Origin: Podocnemis expansa
Lineage: Eukaryota; Chordata; Testudines; Podocnemididae
Reading direction: 5' to 3'
Assembly: GCA_007922195.1 (NCBI GenBank)
Contig: ML681964.1
Span: 9,323,504 to 9,387,503, forward strand
DNA length: 64,000 nucleotides
The notes under the pieces were generated by a model. It did not search any database and was not told where the DNA came from. It saw only the letters and a program-made list of their open reading frames with translations. The position numbers and the translations under genes were made by a program. Positions 42,621-53,774 of this stretch are shown here, in pieces. Position 1 is the first letter of the stretch. Every line of letters begins with the position of its first letter.

Positions 42621-42859
42621 AGGAGCATGTCTACAGTGTGTAGCCAGCATGCTTAGATGGGCAGCTGCACTCAACAATGGAGAGCTGCTAAGTGTGCACA
42701 CCAAGCCGGGCAACCGGAAAAAGGACCTTCTAAAATTACTGAGGCTTTAAATGGGAGCGGCATATTCCTGTCCACCTGGTTCCTGGGCAGCAGAGTTCAC
42801 AATACAGACCAAAGGTGTTATGGTGGAGCATTGTGGGGCACCTCCTGAAGCCACTATCT

Positions 42860-43068
42860 GTCAGTATAAGTAACTCTGTGTCCACACTGACACTACATTG
42901 ACCTAATGTCATCAGCTTAGACTCTGCCACATGTGGAGGTGATGTTTTTAAGTCAGTGTAGTAAATTTGTTACATTGGCAGGTGTGAAATTTAAAGTGTA
43001 GTCACATTCAGAGCTGTGTTCACATAGGCTGTCTTATCTCAACCTAATTCTGTAGTATAGACCAGAAC
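42860..43068. repeat. Right terminal region of the Harbinger (MITE-like end)
   Basis: GTCCACACTGACACTACATT, then GTGAAATTTAAAGTGTAGTC and CTAATTCTGTAGTATAGACC. It has the same design as the short MITEs in this window (compare 62334-62628 and 52620-52823), suggesting those short forms derive from this kind of end. Confidence 0.6.
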
Positions 43069-44011
43069 CATGGGAAATAATTCTCTGCTCTTCCCACCAG
43101 CATGCCCCAGGCAGCTGGCCAATTAGAGCCTGCAGAAAGAAACTCAACAGTCTCTTGTGCTCCCCAAAATCACCAGACAAAAACTTTCTCTAAAGGAGTT
43201 CTAAAAAGGAAACTTTGTCCTATAAGTCTTGGTTTATATTACTTTATGTCCTCAACACCTGGGTCCCAACCTCCTTCATTCTCTTTTCCCCTCTCCTGCT
43301 GTCCCTAGCTGCTCCACTTACTACAAGTTCACCACTCATCATGATGTCTTTTATTTGCTTCCAGCTCTTTTCACTGACTGAAATCAATCTCCTGTCCTAC
43401 CCTGCCTCCTTCCACCCCTTAGTATTCTCTCTCAGGCTTTCTACTCCCTTTTCTCTCCATGAAGCTGTTATCTGCGTCTCCCTGATGAAGTCACAAACTA
43501 GTGGACAACAACTTCCATCAGTAACATCCTCTTCTTCTTGGTTGTGTAGGAGCTACATTTCCCATCAGCCTTTGCACTTTCCTTTGTCTTGGCCAGATAA
43601 AGGGAAAGGTCCTGAGTGAGGAAGTGGCTAGGCTCTGTTTGGATGGGAGCCACATGGCAGCGGGAAATCGGAGAGAAGCCGCCAGAACTCCAGACAGAGC
43701 TGCATAAACAACAGCCTGTGACTGCTGGACATTGCACCTGGCTGCCAGTCTTTGTGGGGTTGTGGTAGAGAAGAAGCCAATGCAAAGCAGCCCCAATGAG
43801 ATTCACTAACTGAATCTGAATTGTAAGGAGAGCTGGCCCAAGGGTATTTTGGTGCCTTAGGCAAACTATGCTTTTGGCCACACCCCCCATTCAATATAGA
43901 GAAAAATGACAACCTGTTAACATTATTTTAAATAGAGGAAAAAATCACTTCTGTCTAATTTGGTGCCCCTTAAAGACTGGTGCCTTAGGTGACCACCTAG
44001 TTTGTGTATAT
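43069..44011. other. Unannotated DNA
   Basis: GGTGCCTTAGGCAAACTATG (43851-43870) and GGTGCCTTAGGTGACCACCT (43980-43999) are two related edges of what is probably an old MITE. Frames at 43215-43619 and 43498-43890 are random-looking. Confidence 0.35.
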
Positions 44012-44816
44012 TCGGGGTGTCCAACCTTTTTGGGTGAGGGGCCACATTGCAATTCTTTTCTCAGTAGGGAGCTGGTAAGAAAATTGTTGATAGATAAGAC
44101 ATAGAAACCAATCTTGTTAATAAACTTCAATAAAATAATGGTTAGTGTGATATTTGGCATTGCTTTTGCTTGCACTGTGTATAGAGGACAAGGGAGAAGA
44201 GGTGACTGTGTGAGGGAGCATGGCAGAGGATGGGAGGTAAAGAAGGGTGATGTGGGGGGAGTAGAGCAGCTGGGTGGCAGGACTCAGCTACTTCCTGACA
44301 GGGACCCGACCAGCTCTGCTCTCCTCATTCCCCGCCAAGCACTGCTCAGAGAAAGGAGAGCAGTGCTGGGGAGAGGAAGAGGAGAACAGACTCAGACAGA
44401 GACAGGACAGAAACCCTGGCAGTTCTGCAGAGATCACAGGTTTGGCATTGAACATGTCTGTACCAGACACATTGATGGGTAGCAATTTCTACAGAAGAGT
44501 TTTTGCGGGGAAGGACAGGGGTGCTGGGGCTAGGGGTGTGAGAGAAAAGCAGAACTGGGGGGGGGAGTGTCCAGGTCAGGATTTTAAACTGCTCAGGGCA
44601 CGTCCCCCCATTACTCAAAAGGGGCTGAATCCAGCCCCTGAACAGCTCTCCAGCCATGCCATGCCTCCCTGTAGCTGTGCTGTGCACAAAGTGGGAAACT
44701 GACAAGGGCCCTAGCCAGCCGCAGCTCTAAGTCTCTTGCAGCAGCACTCCATGAGCTGGATGAAAGCCCTTGGTGGGCCGGAATCTGGCCCCCGGGCCGC
44801 AGGTCGGATAAGCCTG
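44012..44816. mobile_element. hAT MITE, 805 bp
   Basis: Left TCGGGGTGTCCAACCTTTTT GGGTGAGGGGCCACATTG. Right GGCCGGAATCTGGCCCCCGG GCCGCAGGTCGGATAAGCCTG. This is the classic layout of Charlie-group hAT ends. The flanks GTGTATAT (44004-44011) and GCATATAT (44817-44824) agree at 6 of 8. GC-rich frames in both directions inside it are not genes. Confidence 0.75.
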
Positions 44817-46655
44817 GCATATATGGTTTGGCTGTCCCTTCTTGGGATCCTGCACATACATAATTGCTGGGAAGAGAGACTGGACTGGCGAGAGCATAGG
44901 CCCAAAGAGGGATCTGACTGCATTGTCCCAGGACCTGAACAAGAGCTTCTGTTGCTCAATTTAAAACATAACTTATATGGGTGCCTGTTATCCCCCCACC
45001 TCCTGTTCCAACTTTTCATATTTGCTATCTAGTCACCCTTGTGCCATAGTTCAAGGCCAAGGGTCAGAGGCTCGCTAGTTACTACCATTGGCTGCATGGA
45101 CCTTCCCCCGACTGGTTATCGAGACCGTGTCCCCACAGCTAGTCCTTGCATGGCTTGCTACTGTGATGTGCTAAACTGGGCATGCTACTGGTATCCCAGC
45201 GTACCAAGCAACACCAGTAATGACACTGGCCTTCACATCGCCAGTTGCTACCTGCTTCTTCACCCTGATCTTCCACTTGTGATCACATTCACTCTCTGGT
45301 CCCTGTCTTTGCTAAGTACTGATCTCTCAGATTTCTCACTCTGAGCTCTTTCCTAACACCACCTTATTGCCTTTTATATTGTTCGTTCTCTGCCATCCTT
45401 ACACGTGGCCAGTCTCTCATTTACAGTCTGTCAATATCTCTGCAATAATTTGCTTAGTTTGGAGATCTGCAGCAGGATATATTACTACATTTCAGCTGTA
45501 GGACAGAGTGCTGTCTAATGAGGAGTAACCGTCCTTCCTCCATCCCCATTTTCTGGGCTGACTACCTCAGTAAATTTGACACACGTCCAGCATCCATATA
45601 AGAAATGATCACAGCCATCATCATCTTTTTGTAATGACAAGGCAGAACATTCATAAGCTCACCTCTGATCTTTATGTAATTGGACACACTCATGACAGCT
45701 CTCCTCTCTTTAAATAGTTTTCAGAAGCTACCAGTTGTCAGAATAAGTAGGGTTATTTGCTGGCAACATTTGTCGAGTGCTGTGACTCTTGTGTCATATT
45801 TCAGGGCACCTGTGAAGCTATTCATAGTGCCTTTGGCAGCTGCTTGTGCCAAACTGAAAATTGCACCTTTGAAGTTGGGGGTGGAGGGAGGGACCCTGTT
45901 CCTGCAGTCTGTAAAAGTCAAAGTCCACTACTGAGTATAGGATGAGCAATATTCCCACACACTCTTACATCTCTGGTGGAGATCCAGTGCAAGGCTGACA
46001 GAGGAAGAGAATGTGCTTGGGAGGGCAGTAGGGACTAGGGGACTAGGTTGAATTTCTTATTGAGAATTTTAAGTTCCCCAGTCTTTTAATTTACGTATGA
46101 ACAAAAATCCTGGACGAAAAGATCTTGCTGATTACAACTATGTCTCCTCTGCTGAGTTGTTTAACCATCTTATAGACTTTTGGTCTTGGATGTGTGCCAC
46201 TCTCTACCCCCTTGTGCACCGTTATGGTGTGATTTGTGTATCATTCATGTTTGCCTTTACTGTGTAACTGTGTATTGTCAGATGCAAAGTAAGCCATTTC
46301 AAGTATTTTTTGGATGCTTCTGACGTACTATACATTATTGTTATGGTAGAATGTTTCCTGCATTATCATATATATGTACAGATATGATAGTTTGCTAGGT
46401 CACATGCCCTAATGTGTGTCTCATATGGCCTGAACACAAGGCTGAAGGTATATGCGCCCCAGAGGCATGTGTATAGGAACAATAGACTGGCCTAAGCACC
46501 TCTGAGTACTTTGGATCAAAATGGAAAAATTACGCCCATTGCTGGGCGTGAATGATCATCTGAACTCAGGGGTGTTGAGAAAACTTACTTATAAGACAGA
46601 GGCATTGTTTTAGGGCTCTGCCTTGGAATCCATTTTCTAAGCAACACCAACGCCT
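44817..46655. other. Unannotated interspersed DNA
   Basis: No recognisable element after the hAT target duplication. The 101-codon frame 45039-45344 has no motif. Confidence 0.4.
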
Positions 46656-46678
46656 GGGGGGGGGGGGGGCCGGGGGGC
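46656..46678 (+). repeat. G-rich run (G14 CC G6)
   Basis: A 14-base G run, two C, then six G. It has quadruplex-forming potential on the plus strand, but no gene lies nearby. Confidence 0.9.
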
Positions 46679-47436
46679 TGTTTGCAAGAAGCATCACAAT
46701 CAGGTGTGGGTAAGCTAAAGCCAGACTAAATGCTATTGAAATATTAAGCTTAGTTTAGGGTATGAGTTATTTCTTAGGCACTTGTGACCAACTCCTTGAT
46801 TTATTATTAATTTCTTGATTTATACAGATCTCAGAATTACTTAAGATCTTGCTATAGTCAGTAAACTTATTTGTTTTATCTAAAACAGAGCATGTGGGTT
46901 ATGTGTGTGCAAAGACCTCACTTAGAGTGACAGAGCTGATGTATGTCAATTTCTTTGATAAAATGACAGCAAATGTAAACAAGCTTGCAGGATGCAGTGC
47001 TGAACCCTGTAAGATGGCAGTTCCCAGGGTCGCATCTGTGCCTGGGGGTGTTTGATGGGAGTCTAGCTCATGAGCATCTGGCTGGAAGTACTCTTTCACT
47101 AGGTCAGTGTCTGATTACTGAATGGAGGCTTGGCATGGGCTGACCCAGGAGTGAGTGGGTCACACAGCAAAGTGGGTAAGTCGGGGCCCAAGTGTGAGGA
47201 ATTGGGGTGATACACCTACACACTAGTCCAGACTGCAGGAGGAGAGCATCACAGCATGCCTTTGAAGTTATGCCATGTCACCACTTATACATATAAACTA
47301 ACTTTTTCTGTTCAAGAGATTATTGGCAATATATCAAATCATGCTTAGAATTACAAAGTGAGATTTGCTAGGTCTTGATTAAGGAGCTCAACTGTGGGAG
47401 AGAGAACTTGTTAATGTAATATAGGTTACTGGACTC
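46679..47436. other. Unannotated; possible LTR relic
   Basis: TAAGCTTAGTTTAGGGTATG to TTATTTGTTTTATCTAAAAC AGAGCATGTG has the feel of a retroviral U3/R, but no partner LTR exists here. Confidence 0.25.
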
Positions 47437-47533
47437 TGATCTTGCACTGATATAAATCAGGCTTAATTCTACTGAAATCCATGGCACTCCTTTGCTATAA
47501 AACCAGTCAGTGAGATCAGAATCAGGCTCTGAA
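47437..47533. repeat. Old palindromic amniote repeat
   Basis: CTCTGATCTTGCACTGATAT and CTACTGAAATCCATGGCACTCC face ACCAGTCAGTGAGATCAGAA TCAGG. The ends are roughly complementary. It resembles ancient MITE-like repeats with the ...ATTGAAGTCAATGG... centre found across amniotes. Confidence 0.5.
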
Positions 47534-48017
47534 GTAGCAGGTGAGACCATGTTTATTTGTTCACAGACAGAATTGCTATTGCATTGAGATCACCTGGATG
47601 GTTGGTTAGATTGAAAAACAATGGAGTAGGGATTCATTCCCAAGTTGTATGGGATCCTTGTTTTTTCTTGAAGTTAATAAGCTTTGTTGTTCTCTATTAT
47701 CAGCAAAACAGCCATGACTGTGTAACTCCAATAAATAATGTAAAGTGATTAATGTAGGGCTCTCCAGGGTAAAGAGAAGACATGCTGATATTCATGCTTT
47801 AGAATATTGCCTCCTACATTCCTGACTGAATTCACTGACATCTGTTTAAATCTGAAACAAATCCACTGCCTTCAGTGTAGTTATACTGTTGTAATAGCTT
47901 TATCAGATGAGGACTGTGTCTTATTTTTTTTTTTTTTTTTTTGGGGACTAACCTTATACTGTAGACATCTGTGAACATTTAGAAGTGTTAGGATATCACC
48001 TTCAAAGCATAATCTTG
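47534..48017. other. Unannotated DNA with a T19 run
   Basis: A T19 homopolymer occupies 47924-47942. Nothing else is recognised. Confidence 0.45.
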
Positions 48018-48025
48018 CATTACAC

Positions 48026-48456
48026 CAGGGGCTAGCAACCTTTGCTGATCCCCCACACCAGCCTCCTCCTCCACTGAAAAAAGGGGCAATTACCTGAAAA
48101 TTTGGCAACACTCACAGCTGAACTGAATGGATAGGTGCGGGGGTGGGGGGCACTTCCCAGGCATGCCATTGAAAGGATTCACTCAAGAAAAAAAGTTGCC
48201 CAGAGTGGCTCCTCTTGGGGATCCCCAGGTGTGCCATGGAGAGAAGCAGTTCCTGGTGGCTTCTTTACATGGCATGCCTGGGGCATGGGCATGGCAGGGA
48301 TCCCCCATACTCCAGCTGTTCCTTAAAGAAGCTGCCCAGAGTAACTTTTGGTGGCAGAAGTGGCAATTTCTGTGACACTGCAGAAGGTGTTGCATGCTGC
48401 TTTGAATGGGCTAGCATGCCAGTGTCAGCCCATGTGCCAGGGGTTGCCTACCTTTG
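48026..48456. mobile_element. hAT MITE, 431 bp, with target duplication
   Basis: Ends CAGGGGCTAGCAACC / GGTTGCCTACCTTTG. The flanks CATTACAC (48018-48025) and CACTACAC (48457-48464) agree at 7 of 8. It belongs to the same end-type as 23862-24622 and 40515-40864 (CAGGGG..GGCAACC). No coding capacity. Confidence 0.88.
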
Positions 48457-48513
48457 CACTACACAAATCAGAATTACACTATGCAGTAGTTAACTCTGAC
48501 TTACTACATACTT

Positions 48514-48606
48514 TAGCAAAAAAACCAAGGAGTCATGTGGCACTTTAAAACTAACAGATTTATTTTTTGCATGAGCTTTCATGGGAGAAAATCCCACTTT
48601 GTCAGG
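48514..48606 (+). mobile_element. SINE body, no head
   Basis: AAACCAAGGAGTCATGTGGC ACTTTAAAACTAACAGATTT through ATCCCACTTTGTCAGG. Same start point as the copies at 4052, 29795 and 49386. Confidence 0.85.
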
Positions 48607-49385
48607 CTATCCCTTTGGAAACTTACTATATACTTTGTTTTTCAATATACAGTGATGTGGAAGGGAAAATGCTATCCCTGCAAAAATGAACAAAAGCTAT
48701 ATACTGTTTCAGAGTTATGTAGCCACTCTTGGCTTTTTGAGCATAAGCTAACATCTTAAGTGGTAGGAAGCTTTCACTTTGCAATTCATTTGAAGGCAAG
48801 TTCGTTATCTACTGCTTTCATGGCTTAATCGTGAGTGTAACTGCACTCTCTCCGGCACCACTGCTGCTGCTTGTTGTGCATGATGGATTCTTCTGAGACG
48901 GGGCTCACCAGACACAAAAAGCCATCATTGCTTAACTGACTTTGAAGAACAAATAAAAAGGGAAATTAAGGCTTAAATTCATCTTCAATACTAATGAGAT
49001 CACTATAATGCATATCAGAGCAGAGTCTCATTTATGGACACTATACATCAGGGGCATAATGCACTGAGCAGTAGAGGAAATCCTTGTATGCAGTGACAGC
49101 TATATATAGCTTAGCCACTCCACAGTGCAGTTTTTTTCTTTGCTTTGTACATTTTTTAGTGACACTAGTGGTTGTGAATGACAGTGCTGGAGGCTGGAGT
49201 CCTATAGGTATTTATAAAGGGGGGAAAAGCATATAATAGCATTGCAAGCTTCCCTCTGTTCTTTTGTGCTTTAGCCCCAACCTGGAGGGGCCTACATGCA
49301 TGGTGAAGCTCTAGGAAAGTTTCAGAATCCCAGCCCCACCTAAAATTTGATCATGGGTTCTATTCCTTCCTCTAACCTCTCAGTG
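48607..49385. other. Unannotated DNA
   Basis: No recognisable repeat or gene. Confidence 0.45.
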
Positions 49386-49490
49386 CGGGAAAACAAACAA
49401 GTAGTCTGGCAGCACTTTTAAAAACTAACAGATTTACTAATTGCATGAGCTTTTGTGGGAGAGAATCCCACTTCATCAAGCATTGCTCTG
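49386..49490 (+). mobile_element. SINE body, no head
   Basis: AAAACAAACAAGTAGTCTGG CAGCACTTTTAAAAACTAAC through AATCCCACTTCATCAAGC. It lies beyond the 3' side of the RPS8 pseudogene fragment. Confidence 0.85.
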
Positions 49491-49660
49491 TCACATGGCC
49501 CCTCTCAGTATCTCTGCTGTCCCCTTTTCTATCCCCCTCCCTCAGTTTTAGCTTAATGTCTTCAGATATCCCCAAATCCTTGACCTTTTTAAACAAGCCT
49601 TTAGGTCTGTTTACTCTCTCTTTTAATTGTGTATAGTACATGTATTTGTCTTTCCTGGTC

Positions 49661-49840
49661 TTTGATCTTCCTCATGCAGAATTCTAGTCCCTTGCTTTCC
49701 AAAGCAGAGCAGTCTGCTTGGCCCCACTGTCCAGGTTTGGGGGTGATGCAAGCAATCAGCTTTCCCTGCTGGAACTGCTCCTCCAAGATGCTGCTGATCT
49801 TGCTGGTTTTCCCCTCCTCATGTTTCTGTTTTTCACCTCG
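49661..49840 (-). pseudogene. RPS8: Ribosomal protein S8 (eS8) pseudogene fragment
   Basis: RPS8 is a small-subunit ribosomal protein. The minus frame 49885-49601 contains, from residue 29, [19 protein letters not shown], then KPGQWGQAD and, to residue 75, [10 protein letters not shown]. This matches the C-terminal third of RPS8 ([38 protein letters not shown]) with about 15 changes. Upstream residues 16-28 ([10 protein letters not shown]) fit weakly and then the match ends, so it is 5'-truncated. The terminal lysine-rich end and stop are altered and the frame runs on. No introns are visible in the matched part, suggesting retrocopying. No poly(A) tail is seen. Confidence 0.88.
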
Positions 49841-49885
49841 CTCCCTGCATCCTAAAAAGTTAATTGAGGTCTTATAGGCAGCCAA

Positions 49886-51184
49886 AGCATGAAAACATGC
49901 CTTTTAACAGTGCCAGCCACAAACTCTAATGAGCAATTAATTCAGATGTGCCATATTCCTTGGAGTGTAAACTAGGAAACCTCCTCCAAGTAACATGTGG
50001 AAGGGATTATGGGGCTTCTTCTTTCCTGTTATTTGTTCAATGGAGCAGCAGGCATTTCCTAGATGAACTGTTACAGATTATGGGGCATGTATGCCACCAA
50101 CACTTGGAAGACAGTGGCAAGTGTGTCACTTTTCTTCTCCGAAAGACAGTTTGGGGACTTGGGGATGCAGGAGCCAATCCTTCTCTATCCTCAAAGACTC
50201 TACTGAGGAGCAAGCCACCAGCTTGTGCCCCCTAAAGAGGCTCAGAGGGGATGTACTACTCCCAAAAATGCTGCTCAAGAGGGGAAGATGCCTACAGCTA
50301 ACCCAAAAATCTTAAGAAGGTCCCTATGATCTGTGGGAGAATTCTGGGGGTTTGAGTTAGTGCAGAGCTCAGTCTTCTCATTGAACCTGAATGGATAGTT
50401 ATCTATTGTTAACCCTATGAATGGCTCCTATAAGATTTGCACAGCCTTGCTGGGAGAGTGGTTTTGTTTCATGTGCATTCAATCTATGGCTGCATGACAG
50501 TTTGACAGTAAAGGTGCTGTGATGCTTTTTGGGGCATCCATGGCTGTGAGTCATCTTGTTAACACCTGTCTCCCCTGCAACCAGCCTTTGAGCCACTCCA
50601 GCACATTCCCTTGGGCTACCCCAACCCTGTATTTACCTTGCAGGTTGACTACAGATGCACTATTGTTCCATGTTCTGGCAAAGTCTCCTCTTGTAGTATA
50701 CAGCTCTAATCACTGGCTACCCACAGAATCCCAGATCATCTGTTCCCAAAGAAACAGCATACCCCAATTTACAATTTTACCTTAGATGAGCACTCCTGTA
50801 TTATGCACAGCACTTGAGTTCAATTATAAAACAAAAGAGAAATTTTTAAAGAAAGAATCAAGATTCAAATAAACAATGTGAGAAGTAGGAACAAATAGTT
50901 ACATTTAAAACAACACCATAAGAGACTTTTGAGAGACTAAACTTGACTAACAAGGCATTCCCTGAGCTCTGACAAGATAACTTACCCCCACTTCTTTCTC
51001 CAGGATCTTCAACCAATTTGGTGCAACCTCCTCTCATAAGATCAAGTCCACTGCTGACAGGTCTTTGCAGATTGAAGGAATGCCAGGGTGTCTTTTGGCA
51101 TACCCAAATATACCAGAGCAGATCTTTGATAGTCACTTCAAGATAGGGTCATTCCCCCACCTCCTTCACTGCTGTTATTTACCT
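49886..51184. other. Unannotated; possible LTR relic at 50560-51170
   Basis: The run from TTACCTTGCAGGTTGACTAC to AAACAAAAGAGAAATTTTTA AAGAAAG and onward resembles a minus-strand retroviral LTR in style. There is no partner or primer site to prove it. Confidence 0.3.
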
Positions 51185-52217
51185 CATCTTTGATGATGGG
51201 GTAAAAAGCCTTGTGGATAGAGGGGAAGTGGTAGATATGGTGTATCTAGACTTTAGTAAGGCTTTTGATATGGTCTCGCATCACCTTCTCATTAACGAAC
51301 TAGGGAAGTACAGCCTGGATTGAACTACTATAAGATGGGTGAAAAATTGGTTGGCTAACTGCTCCCAGAGAGTAGTTATCAATGGTTTACAGTCATGCTG
51401 GAAGTGCATGATGAGTGGGGTACCACAGGGGTCAATTATAGGTCCAGTTGTGTTCAATATTTTCATCAATTATTTAGATGATGGCATAGAGAGTATACGT
51501 ATAAAGTTTGCTGATGAGACCAAGTTGGAAGGGGTTGCAAGTGCTTTGGAAGATAGGATCACAATTCAAAACAATTTGGACAAAACTGGTGAAATGAAAC
51601 AGAACAAATTCAAATGAATTTGAACAAATGAAACAGAATGAAATTCAATAAAGACAAGTTCAAAGTACTCCACTTAGGAAAGAACAATTGGTTGCACATA
51701 TACAAAATGGACAATGACTGCATAGTAAGGAGTACTGTGGAAAGGGATCAGGGTGTCATAGTGAGCCATAAGCTGAATATGAGTTAACATAGAGAGTAAC
51801 CCTGTTGCAAAAAAAGCAAACACCATTCTGGGTTGTATTAACAGGAGTAATGTAAGTAAGACATGAGAAGTAATTCTTCTGTTCTACTCCAGGCTGGCTA
51901 GGCCTCAGCTGGAGTACTGTGTCCAGTTCTGGGCACCTCATTTCATGAAAAGTGTAGAGAAATTGGAGAAAGTCCAGAGAAGAGCAACATAAATGACGAG
52001 AGGTCTGGAACAGTTGGTGTGTGAAAGAAGATTGAAAGAGCTGAATTTGTTTAGTCTGAAAAAGAGGAGACCAAAAGGGGATATGATAACAGTTTTCAAG
52101 TATATGAGATATTTGCATGAAGAGGAGGGAGAAAAATTGTTCTCATTAACTTCAGATGATAAGACAAGAAGCAATGGACTTAAATTACAGCAAGGGAGGT
52201 TTAATTTGGACATGAGA
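51185..52217 (+). mobile_element. CR1 LINE, RT-to-3' part, 3' end lost
   Basis: Starts in late RT: ATGGTGTATCTAGACTTTAG TAAGGCTTTTGATATGG encodes the VYLDFSKAFDMV block. GTACCACAGGGGTCAATTAT AGG and the LFNIFIN-like block follow (frame 51339-51617: GVPQGSIIGPVVFNIFINYL). AAGTTTGCTGATGAGACC stands where the catalytic ADD box belongs, reading ADE, one catalytic aspartate changed to glutamate. The ORF2 end lies in 51993-52238. It stops at about 52217 without the CR1 tail. Confidence 0.9.
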
Positions 52218-52619
52218 GAGGGGCCGCAAGTGCTTTGACACAAAACCTCAGATCAAAATGCCACCTAATTTCAGAGACAGGGAGGACCTTTCAACAACTG
52301 AAAGCGTTTATTGCAAATGGTTCTGCACATTAGATGCAGAATTTTGATGCTTAACTCCAAAACTTTGGATATTTTTAATCTGGCTCTGAAATCAAATTTG
52401 GTAGCTTTAGCATCCTCCCCACCTCCTCCTTCAGATCCAGCCAGGAGCCTTTTCTGTTAGAACAAGCACAAGTTGTTCTGAATCAAGAGTGTTTTCTAAC
52501 ATGAGGTTACATGGGCTTGTCTAGCTAAGTGCAGATAGCTACGCCAGTTTGCATTTGTAAGTTTGTTCCTAAATGGTTCCTGTAGCTTTAGATCTGGGAA
52601 CTGTCAAGGAACAAACTTA
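52218..52619. other. Unannotated DNA
   Basis: No recognisable repeat or gene. Confidence 0.45.
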
Positions 52620-52823
52620 GGCTTAGTTTACACTAAAAAATTTGGTCTAAAAATTGCACACCTTTGAGCAACATAGTTAAACTGACTTAAATCTCCATAT
52701 AGACAACACTAGGTTACCCTAGCTATTGCCTCTCAGGGGAACGGATTACCTATGCTAAAGGGCAGTGCCCAAAATACAGAACTACAGCAACTCAGCTACT
52801 GTGTTTAAAGTGTGGACAAGCCC
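52620..52823. mobile_element. MITE with TTA flanks
   Basis: Ends GGCTTAGTTTACACTA / AAAGTGTGGACAAGCCC. TTA flanks both sides (52617-52619 and 52824-52826), fitting the 3-bp target preference of PIF/Harbinger elements. No coding capacity. Confidence 0.7.
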
Positions 52824-53747
52824 TTAACAAATGCAACTAAGGTAACTGTCTGTACCTAACTAGATACAACATAAGTGCCTTGAGATTCACTGGCACAGTT
52901 AGACAGCAGGCTTAATCTCAATTAGCCACTAATAGCTACCTATTTAAGGTGTTTGACAGAAAGCAAATCCAAAGGTAATAGAAACAATCTTAGAAAATCT
53001 GGTGATTATGTCTTCTGAGGCAGGTTTAGTTTTAATGGGCAAATAGATCTTCCTGGTACATCCATTAAGGAGGAATGGCTTTTTGTTTCAACAAATGACA
53101 TTTCTATTTCAGTATCAAGTGTTTCATGGAGGTTTCTAATGGTGTCTTATAACTGATAGACCTCTGATAACTGTGCAACAACTCCTTTAAAATGAAGGTT
53201 ATGGTTTGAGTTCAGTTCCCCATGGACAACCAGTCTACTCACAAAAAAGAACCAATAGTGTTATTTGACAGACTCAGAGAAGAGGCCAAGGACTGAATAG
53301 ACTGTGCTATACTCCCAATTCTAAAGATGATCCTTTCAGTTGAAGGCAGGCACTTTGGCAGAGCAGTGTGAAACTAGCTAGATTTGCCATTGTGCATGTT
53401 CTGTACCTGAATGGAGGACCTCCTTCTTAAATGCTGTCTTTCACTAGCTCCTTTCACAAGAACTGATTCATACACTTGCTAACACCTCAAACTGATGTCA
53501 TTTATTAATATAGATTGTGCTGATCCTGTGATCTACAATATGTTTAAAGGGAGGGGACTTCTAGCTTCTTAAAGGAGGTTATGTTAGAAGTGAAAGGTCT
53601 ATATTTCTTTTCTGTAATTTATTGGAGGAAGTATGTGATCAGAAGAGAACTGCTATAGGGTAACTATGGCCTCAGGCAGAGTGATAAACAAACCAAAGGA
53701 GGGCTTGAATTCAACTAAAGTACTGTTGGCTAAACATTTTTTCTTTT
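52824..53747. other. Unannotated DNA
   Basis: No recognisable repeat or gene. Confidence 0.45.
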
Positions 53748-53774
53748 CTCTCTCTCTCTCTTTTTTTTTTTTTT
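53748..53774 (+). repeat. (TC)n followed by T14
   Basis: A pyrimidine tract, then AAATTTTCAG. It looks like a 3' splice site, but no frame or exon follows. Confidence 0.9.

Larger units (their letters stand above)
39114..43068. mobile_element. PIF/Harbinger transposon relic, autonomous type, with nested insertions
   Basis: The left end reads CCATAGCTATACCACAAAAT TATGTCAACATA. The right end is its approximate complement, ending ATTCTGTAGTATAGACCAG. Between them are a transposase relic on plus (39851-40274) and a Myb/SANT relic on minus (42348-42620). Harbinger elements encode exactly these two proteins: the transposase/nuclease and a DNA-binding partner. Three younger elements sit inside: a SINE body, a hAT MITE and a CR1. 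Without them the element would be about 2.6 kb. Exact ends and target duplication are uncertain. Confidence 0.7.

Noticed and set aside
44274..44702. 142-codon plus frame and overlapping minus frames
   Set aside because: They lie inside a hAT MITE and have no motif.
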